Translations under genes and position numbers: made by a program
Notes under the pieces: generated by a model
The model's input: only the letters and a program-made list of their open reading frames with translations
Told to the model about the DNA's origin: nothing
The model's database searches: none
DNA from: BS750m-G62 sp964577175
GTDB lineage: Bacteria; Planctomycetota; Phycisphaerae; FEN-1346
Assembly: GCA_964577175.1 (NCBI GenBank)
Contig: CAZNYC010000047.1
Location: forward strand, 1-27,262
DNA: 27,262 bases
Direction of reading: 5' to 3'
Part shown: positions 22,711-27,262 of the stretch, in pieces
Layout of the letters: each line of letters begins with the position of its first letter
Numbering within the stretch: the first letter of the stretch is position 1

Positions 22711-22791
22711 GGGCAGGATGAGAACCTGCGCGTCGGCGGAGCCGACGCCCCGCAGGTGCGACGCCGAAGGCGCCGCGAAGCGAATCCTGCC
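22711..22791. repeat. structured spacer of the tandem array
   Basis: GGGCAGGAT (22711-22719) is complementary to ATCCTGCCC (22783-22791) in the next tRNA-derived copy. Between them are a GCGTCGGC/GCCGACGC hairpin inside CCTGC/GCAGG arms and a smaller GACGCC-GAA-GGCGCC-type hairpin, so the unit can fold as a three-way junction. The part 22712-22766 recurs at 22936-22990. Confidence 0.7.
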
Positions 22792-22835
22792 CCCGCTACC
22801 ACCAACCACGGGGACGCGCCGGACGGCGTGTCCCC
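22781..22835 (+). repeat. tandem repeat unit, tRNA-fMet 3' part plus terminator, copy 2
   Basis: Identical to 22625-22679 but preceded by GAAGGCGCCGCGAAG instead of the tRNA body, so it is a tRNA remnant, not a gene. It runs directly into the N gap. Confidence 0.9.
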
Positions 22836-22935
22836 NNNNNNNNNNNNNNNNNNNNNNNNNNNNNNNNNNNNNNNNNNNNNNNNNNNNNNNNNNNNNNNNN
22901 NNNNNNNNNNNNNNNNNNNNNNNNNNNNNNNNNNN
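22836..22935. other. assembly gap of 100 N
   Basis: Exactly 100 N, a conventional scaffold-gap length. Flanking sequence on both sides belongs to the same tandem repeat, so the gap probably hides further copies. Confidence 0.97.
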
Positions 22936-23147
22936 GGCAGGATGAGAACCTGCGCGTCGGCGGAGCCGACGCCCCGCAGGTGCGACGCCGGCGGTGGCGG
23001 GCGGCCGGATGCTGATCCGCACCGGGTCGCACCTGCTGGCCCTGCCGGCGGAGTAGGCCGCCGCGCGCCACGGCAGACCGTCGGCAGAGCCTCGATCCGT
23101 GCGGTGCGGCTTGTGTTCGCCGGCCCGCTTGCGGGCCGCGCGCCGTT

Positions 23148-23177
23148 GTGTGGCCCGGCCGGTCTTGCCCGGCCGGG
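23148..23177. repeat. GGCCCGGCCGG palindrome
   Basis: GTGTGGCCCGGCCGG and TTGCCCGGCCGGG, same module as 10045-10073 and 16917-16947. Confidence 0.8.
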
Positions 23178-23216
23178 AAAACCGCCGTGACGGGTGCCAA
23201 GCAGCAGGCCGCGGCG

Positions 23217-23452
23217 CGAATGCCAAATGATAAATGCTAAATGGGGCCGGTGGCCTGTGGAGAACGCGCCTCCGGCGACGTTCCAAAGGCCGCAGGCCTC
23301 CTTGGGCAGCCGCCTTCGCCACGGGGCAGGCTTCGGCGGCCGTGTTGGCAGGTGGTGATTGGACATTCCTGCCGCGGCACGCCGCGGCCTACCTGCTCGT
23401 GCCCCTTCCGCGCAGCGTGATTTGGCTTTTATCATTTGGCATTTGACATTCG
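23217..23452. repeat. inverted repeat with AT-rich arms
   Basis: The left arm (23217-23243) CGAATGCCAAATGATAAA and the right arm (23421-23452) TTATCATTTGGCAT...CATTCG are imperfect reverse complements about 180 nt apart. Their AT content contrasts with the GC-rich surroundings. Confidence 0.7.
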
Positions 23453-23525
23453 TTCTCCACCAACCACCCACCCTGGCCCTCTCCCACCAGGGGAAAGGGA
23501 ATGCCCGGCCGCGGCACGCCGCGGC

Positions 23526-24320
23526 CTACACGTCCATCTCCAGCCCATCGTACGCCAGACGCAGGCCGCCGGGGACTTCCGGCAGGTCGGGCAGGGCGGC
23601 TTCGGTGGCGGCGTGGTCCAGGTCGTGCGTCATGTGGATGAAGTACGCCTGCCGCGGCGCGAGCGACCGGACGGCCTCCACGGCCTCGGCCACCGTGAAG
23701 TGGGTGGGGTGCGGCTTGTGGCGCAGGGCGTCGAGGAACAGCACGTCCAGGCCGCCCAGCATCTCGCGGGAGGTCTCCGGCACGCCGCCGCAGTCCGGGC
23801 ACCACGCCAGCGACGCCCCGTCCGGCGCGTCGATGCGGACGCCGAACGCCGGCAGCACGCCGTGCACCAGCGGCACGGGCGTCAGGCGATGGCCGGCCAC
23901 CTCCACCGGCCCCGTCCACGGCCGCCAGTCGACCACGGGGATGCCGAACATCCGCCAGCCGGCGTCGGTGACGGCGTACTCGAAGATCCGCTGGAGCCGC
24001 GCCAGCGCGCTCGGATGGGCATAGACGGGAATCGCCGCCTGGGCCACCTCGGCGAAACGGCGGAGGTCGTCGAACCCCATGACGTGGTCGGCGTGGGCGT
24101 GCGAGTAGACGACGGCGTCGACGCGGTCGAGCCCCGCGGCGACGGCCTGGAGACGGAGTTCCGGCGTCGTGTCGATGAGGACCGTCCGCTCGCCCAGGCG
24201 GACGGCGGCCGAGGTCCGCATCCGCCGGTTCCGCGGGTCGTCACTCGTGCAGACGGGGCACCGGCAGCCGATCATCGGAATGCCGTGGCTGGTGCCGGAG
24301 CCGAGGACCGTCAGGTGCAC
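23526..24320 (-). CDS. MBL-fold metallohydrolase (PhnP-like)
   Basis: The 264-residue product begins at a GTG with MHLTVLGSGTSHGIP, followed by a CRCPVC cluster (19-24) and the zinc-binding SHAHADHVMGFDD (His74, His76, Asp78, His79). Later metal ligands fit VHGV, DALRH and HMTHD. This layout is that of PhnP and related phosphodiesterases, which hydrolyse cyclic phosphodiesters; no phosphonate genes are nearby, so the substrate is unknown. It starts 4 nt after the topA stop on the same strand, suggesting translational coupling. Confidence 0.92.
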   Translation of the reverse strand: MHLTVLGSGTSHGIPMIGCRCPVCTSDDPRNRRMRTSAAVRLGERTVLIDTTPELRLQAVAAGLDRVDAVVYSHAHADHVMGFDDLRRFAEVAQAAIPVYAHPSALARLQRIFEYAVTDAGWRMFGIPVVDWRPWTGPVEVAGHRLTPVPLVHGVLPAFGVRIDAPDGASLAWCPDCGGVPETSREMLGGLDVLFLDALRHKPHPTHFTVAEAVEAVRSLAPRQAYFIHMTHDLDHAATEAALPDLPEVPGGLRLAYDGLEMDV

Positions 24321-24324
24321 GGGG

Positions 24325-26910
24325 TCACCCGCCTTCCGCCTCGGCCGTTGCCTTGAGGTCGTCGGGCAGGTTCTCGGTATGGCGGCACTTGGGATAGCCG
24401 GAGCATCCGAGGAACTTGCCGCGTCGTCCGGACCGGATGACGAGGTTCTTGCCGCAGTCCGGGCAGGTGCGGTCGGTGGGGACGGCCTTGGGCCGCGACC
24501 GGCCGCCGGCTTTGCCCTTGCCCTTGCCGCCGCCTTTGGCGCCCGAGCCGCCTTTGCCCTTGCCTTTGCCCTTCGGCGGGAGGCCCAACTGCTCGCGGAG
24601 TTCGTCGGTCAGGGGGCGGGTGTTGCGGCACTTGGGGAAGCCGGAGCAGGCGAGGAACGGCCCGCGGCGTCCCCGCTTGACGACCATCGCCGAGCCGCAC
24701 TTCTCGCACGCCTGGTCGGTCTCGATGGGCTTGACGGGGTTGCCCTGGTCGTCGCAGGGGAGGGTGTTGCGGCACTTGGGGTAGTTCTCGCAGCCGAGGA
24801 ACGGTTCGCCGCGGCGGTTGGTGCGGAGGAGCATCTTGCCGCCGCACTTCTCGCACGCGTGTTCGGTGGGTTTGGGTTCGGGGCGCTGGTCGGCCTCCAG
24901 GGGGCGGGTGTATTTGCAGTCCGGGAAGTTTTCGCATCCGAGGAACGGCCCGTTCTTCGACCACCGTTTGACGAGGTTGCCGCCGCACTCCGGGCAGGGG
25001 CCGGCGTCCTCGGCCACCTGGTGCTTGGCGCTTTCCATTTCGTCGCGGGCCTGCTCCAGGGCCTCGGCGAACGGGTCCCAGAACTCGCGGACCACGCGGA
25101 GCCAGTCCGTCCGCGAGGCCTCGACGTCGTCCAGTTCGTCCTCCATGTGGCTGGTGAACGCGTAGTCCATGATCTTGGGGAAGTGGGCGACGAGTTTCTG
25201 CGTGACCACCTCGCCCAGGTCCGTGGCGTAGAGGGAGCGTTTGCCCTCCTTCGGCTCCATCTTCTTGCGGCAGGCGTTGCACTGCTCGTCCTTGATCTCC
25301 GGGCCGATGGGGTTGCCGCGATAATCGCACGGCACCGTGTACCGGCACGTGGGGTATGCCGTGCACCGCAGGTACATGCTCGGCTTCTGCTCCACGTAGC
25401 CGCGATCCTGGATGGTGGAGATGATGGTGGCGTAGGTGGACGGCCGGCCGATGCCGAGTTCCTCCAGTTTCCGCACGAGCGAGGCCTCGGTGTACCGCGC
25501 GGGCGGACGGGAGAAATGCTGGCTGAGGTCCAGGTTCACGAGCGTGAGGGCGTCCTGGTCGGCGAGGTCCGGCAGTTGCTGCTCGTCCTTCGACTGCCGG
25601 ACGCCGGCCACCTTCGTGTACCCGTCGAAGACGAGGACGCGTCCGCGGGCCTTGAAGAGGCCGGTGCGGCCTTGGCCGTCCGAGGCTTCGGCGGCATCGA
25701 CCTCCACGTTCGTCACGTCCCACTGGGCGGGGGTCATCTGGCTCGCGACGAACTGTGTCCAGATGAGTTCGTACAGGCGGGCGTCGTCGCGGCCGAGGTG
25801 CTTGGCGACGGACTCGGGTGTCCGCGAGACGTCCGTCGGACGGATGGCCTCGTGGGCTTCCTGGGCGCCCTTCTTCGAGCGGTAGTGGGTCGGTTTCTCC
25901 GGCAGGTACGCGTCGCCGTACGCCTTCTGGATGAGGTCGCGGGCGGCCGACTGGGCCGACGGGGCCACCCGGTGCGAGTCCGTCCGCATGTACGTGATGA
26001 GGGCCACCGAGCCCTCGGCGCCGAGTTCCACGCCCTGGTACAGGTGCTGGGCGATGGTCATCGTCTTGCGGGTGGAGAAGCCGAGCCGGGACGAGGCCGC
26101 CCGCTGGAGTTCGCTCGTGATGAACGGCGGGGACGGGCGGTCCTTCTTGCGCGTACGCTCGGCGGAGCGGACGGTATAGGCGGCGTCGCGGAGCCAGTCG
26201 CCCGCGGCGTAGGCGGCGTCGCGATTGTCGGCGGCGAACGCCTCGCCGTCCACCTCGGCGAGCCCGGCCGTGAAGGTCGTCCCGTCCTCGCCGGCGGGGG
26301 CGAGTTCGGCCGTCACCCGCCACGATTCCTCCGGCCGGAAGGCCCGCAGTTCCTGCTCCTTCTCCACCACCAGGCGCGTGGCCACGCTCTGCACCCGGCC
26401 GGCCGAGAGGCCCTTGGCGATCTTCTTCCAGAGGAGCGGACTCAGTTTGTAGCCGACCAGGCGGTCCAGGATGCGCCGGGCCTCCTGGGCCGAGACCTTG
26501 TCCATGTTGATGCGGCCGGGATCGGCGAACGCCTGCTGGATCGCCGATTTCGTGATCTCGTTGAACGTGACGCGGTGGACGCCCGCCGGGTCGAGGCCCA
26601 GGGCCTGGCACAGGTGCCAGGCGATGGCCTCGCCCTCGCGGTCGAGGTCGGTGGCCATGTAGACGTCGCCGGCGCCGCGGACGGCCTTCTTCAGGCCGCC
26701 GACGACCTTCTTCTTGCCACCGAGGATTTCGTACTCGGGCTCGAAATCGTTGTCAACGTCGACGCCGAGTTTCTTGGGCGGCAGGTCGCGCACGTGGCCC
26801 ATCGAGGCCGTGACCTTGTACCCCTTGCCGAGGTACCGCTCGATGGTCTTGGCCTTGGCGGGGCTCTCGACGATCACGATACTCTTGCCGTTTGTGGTCC
26901 GTTTGGCCAA
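24325..26910 (-). CDS. topA: DNA topoisomerase I with extra internal zinc-ribbon block
   Basis: The type IA enzyme relaxes negative supercoils. The 861 residues contain the TOPRIM region (IVIVESPAKAKTIERYLGKG; ATDLDREGEAIAWHL), the active-site Tyr307 in ITYMRTDSHR, and GIGRPSTYATIISTIQDRGYVE. Four C-terminal zinc fingers follow (Cys639/642/659/665; 686/689/707/713; 735/738/755/761; 816/819/836/842), with a Gly/Lys-rich spacer at 778-805. Unusually, residues 513-551 form a Cys-containing block inside the catalytic core that is about 46% identical, ungapped, to residues 704-742. The start codon is TTG (no ATG before residue 37); GGGAAAGG lies about 6 nt upstream. A strong promoter precedes it. 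Confidence 0.95.
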   Translation of the reverse strand: MAKRTTNGKSIVIVESPAKAKTIERYLGKGYKVTASMGHVRDLPPKKLGVDVDNDFEPEYEILGGKKKVVGGLKKAVRGAGDVYMATDLDREGEAIAWHLCQALGLDPAGVHRVTFNEITKSAIQQAFADPGRINMDKVSAQEARRILDRLVGYKLSPLLWKKIAKGLSAGRVQSVATRLVVEKEQELRAFRPEESWRVTAELAPAGEDGTTFTAGLAEVDGEAFAADNRDAAYAAGDWLRDAAYTVRSAERTRKKDRPSPPFITSELQRAASSRLGFSTRKTMTIAQHLYQGVELGAEGSVALITYMRTDSHRVAPSAQSAARDLIQKAYGDAYLPEKPTHYRSKKGAQEAHEAIRPTDVSRTPESVAKHLGRDDARLYELIWTQFVASQMTPAQWDVTNVEVDAAEASDGQGRTGLFKARGRVLVFDGYTKVAGVRQSKDEQQLPDLADQDALTLVNLDLSQHFSRPPARYTEASLVRKLEELGIGRPSTYATIISTIQDRGYVEQKPSMYLRCTAYPTCRYTVPCDYRGNPIGPEIKDEQCNACRKKMEPKEGKRSLYATDLGEVVTQKLVAHFPKIMDYAFTSHMEDELDDVEASRTDWLRVVREFWDPFAEALEQARDEMESAKHQVAEDAGPCPECGGNLVKRWSKNGPFLGCENFPDCKYTRPLEADQRPEPKPTEHACEKCGGKMLLRTNRRGEPFLGCENYPKCRNTLPCDDQGNPVKPIETDQACEKCGSAMVVKRGRRGPFLACSGFPKCRNTRPLTDELREQLGLPPKGKGKGKGGSGAKGGGKGKGKAGGRSRPKAVPTDRTCPDCGKNLVIRSGRRGKFLGCSGYPKCRHTENLPDDLKATAEAEGG
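25258..25374 (-). repeat. zinc-ribbon insertion within topA
   Basis: Codons 513-551 encode YLRC-X5-C...PCDYRGNP...CNACRKKM (Cys516, 522, 528, 544, 547). An ungapped alignment with codons 704-742 (24685-24801), FLGC-X5-C...PCDDQGNP...CEKCGSAM, gives 18 of 39 identical residues. It looks like the second half of one zinc finger joined through a linker to the first half of the next. Confidence 0.85.
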
Positions 26911-26955
26911 GCGTTCGGCCTTTCCCGAGGTTCGGATTCGCGGATGCGGGTCGTT

Positions 26956-26984
26956 CTAATACTCTCGTCAGGGCGGCCTGTCAA
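26956..26984 (-). promoter_or_regulatory. sigma70-type promoter of topA
   Basis: On the minus strand TTGACA (26984-26979) and TATTAG (26961-26956) are exactly 17 nt apart; transcription should start near 26949, about 40 nt before the TTG codon. Confidence 0.8.
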
Positions 26985-27199
26985 GATGTAGCCCAATTGT
27001 ACGGGTTGCCGACGTGGTGGGGACAAGGGGGAAGGGGCAAATTTCAGGGTTCAAAGACGGCGCGCGCCGAGCCACGGGGTTGAGCCGACGACGACTTGCG
27101 GGGGCGCCGCCGAACGCCGGCCCGCCTGCGGGCCGCACGCTGTTCGGGCGCGCCGGCACGCCTTCACCGGTTCAACGGTGGCTGTCAGCGGGGCGCTGA
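26985..27199. other. non-coding contig end
   Basis: No gene is supported. Short open frames are GC-driven and lack ribosome binding sites. Contains a GGCCCGCCTGCGGGCC palindrome near 27119-27134. Confidence 0.55.
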
Positions 27200-27262
27200 A
27201 TCGATATTCTGAGAAAACGCGATAGCGCGCACCCCCCGAAAATGCGCTTTTTCCGACCCCGA
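27200..27262 (-). repeat. contig-end inverted repeat, right copy
   Basis: Reverse complement of 87-149 with about four mismatches, extending to the last base of the window. Confidence 0.85.

Larger units (their letters stand above)
22936..23525. other. repeat-rich stretch without a gene
   Basis: No convincing gene is seen. It holds the array tail (22936-22990), a GGCCCGGCCGG...TTGCCCGGCCGGG palindrome (23148-23177), an inverted repeat of ATGCCAAATGATAAATGC-like units (about 23217-23243 and 23421-23452), two copies of GCCGCGGCACGCCGCGGCCT (about 23373 and 23512), and a CCCTCTCCCACCAGGGG stretch. The predicted open frames are made from these repeats. Confidence 0.65.

Noticed and set aside
22781..22801. 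Second tRNA-fMet gene
   Set aside because: Only the 3' part from the T loop is present; the acceptor 5' strand, D arm and anticodon arm are missing.
24169..26991. 940-codon plus-strand open frame opposite topA and the MBL gene
   Set aside because: It is the GC-rich mirror of topA, low in recognisable protein content and without a ribosome binding site.

Overview
The window is a GC-rich bacterial scaffold, most likely a metagenome-assembled piece of a planctomycete (Planctomycetota; class not determinable here). The evidence is a Tat-exported sulfatase, a PQQ-repeat quinoprotein-like protein, a secreted GH16 glycosidase, an H-X(9-10)-DG pseudopilin-like membrane protein, several large uncharacterised lipoproteins, and intergenic regions packed with palindromic repeats. 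A run of exactly 100 N at 22836-22935 is a scaffold gap. A ~63-nt sequence occurs in inverted orientation at both extreme ends, so the contig probably broke at a dispersed repeat.

Left part (1-8380): a near-consensus sigma70 promoter and a hairpin-rich ~360-nt leader precede ilvD (branched-chain amino acid synthesis). A tRNA-Gln(TTG) follows. Then comes a compact housekeeping operon: a short GlmU-type uridylyltransferase, prs, rplY (bL25), pth, rpsF, ssb, rpsR and rplI. It has overlapping or abutting start and stop codons over much of its length and ends at a clear intrinsic terminator. It serves cell-wall sugar nucleotide and PRPP supply, ribosome assembly, peptidyl-tRNA recycling and single-strand DNA protection.

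Centre (8400-16032): dnaB, the usual neighbour of rplI, is separated from it by a Tat-signal sulfatase flanked on both sides by related palindromic repeats; dnaB has its own promoter. A convergent PQQ-repeat protein, a YihY/BrkB-type membrane protein and an M48 lipoprotein metalloprotease follow.

Right-centre (16076-22438): three minus-strand genes (pseudopilin-like H-X-DG membrane protein, JAMM/MPN metalloprotease, TPR lipoprotein), then three plus-strand genes for exported proteins (GH16 glycosidase, LNS2/HAD-like lipoprotein, uncharacterised lipoprotein). This is accessory envelope and polysaccharide-handling content; no defence system, prophage, CRISPR array or transposase gene is visible.

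Right end (22528-27262): initiator tRNA-fMet with a consensus promoter and intrinsic terminator. Its 3' part and terminator are duplicated in a ~156-nt tandem repeat array interrupted by the N gap. About 0.8 kb of repeat-rich sequence without a gene follows, then a minus-strand topA-MBL hydrolase pair driven by a strong promoter. TopA carries an extra zinc-ribbon-like block inside its catalytic core, homologous to its own C-terminal zinc fingers, which is the most distinctive protein-level oddity here. At DNA level the outstanding feature is the density and diversity of intergenic palindromes, two of which appear to have been captured as the C-terminal codons of neighbouring genes.
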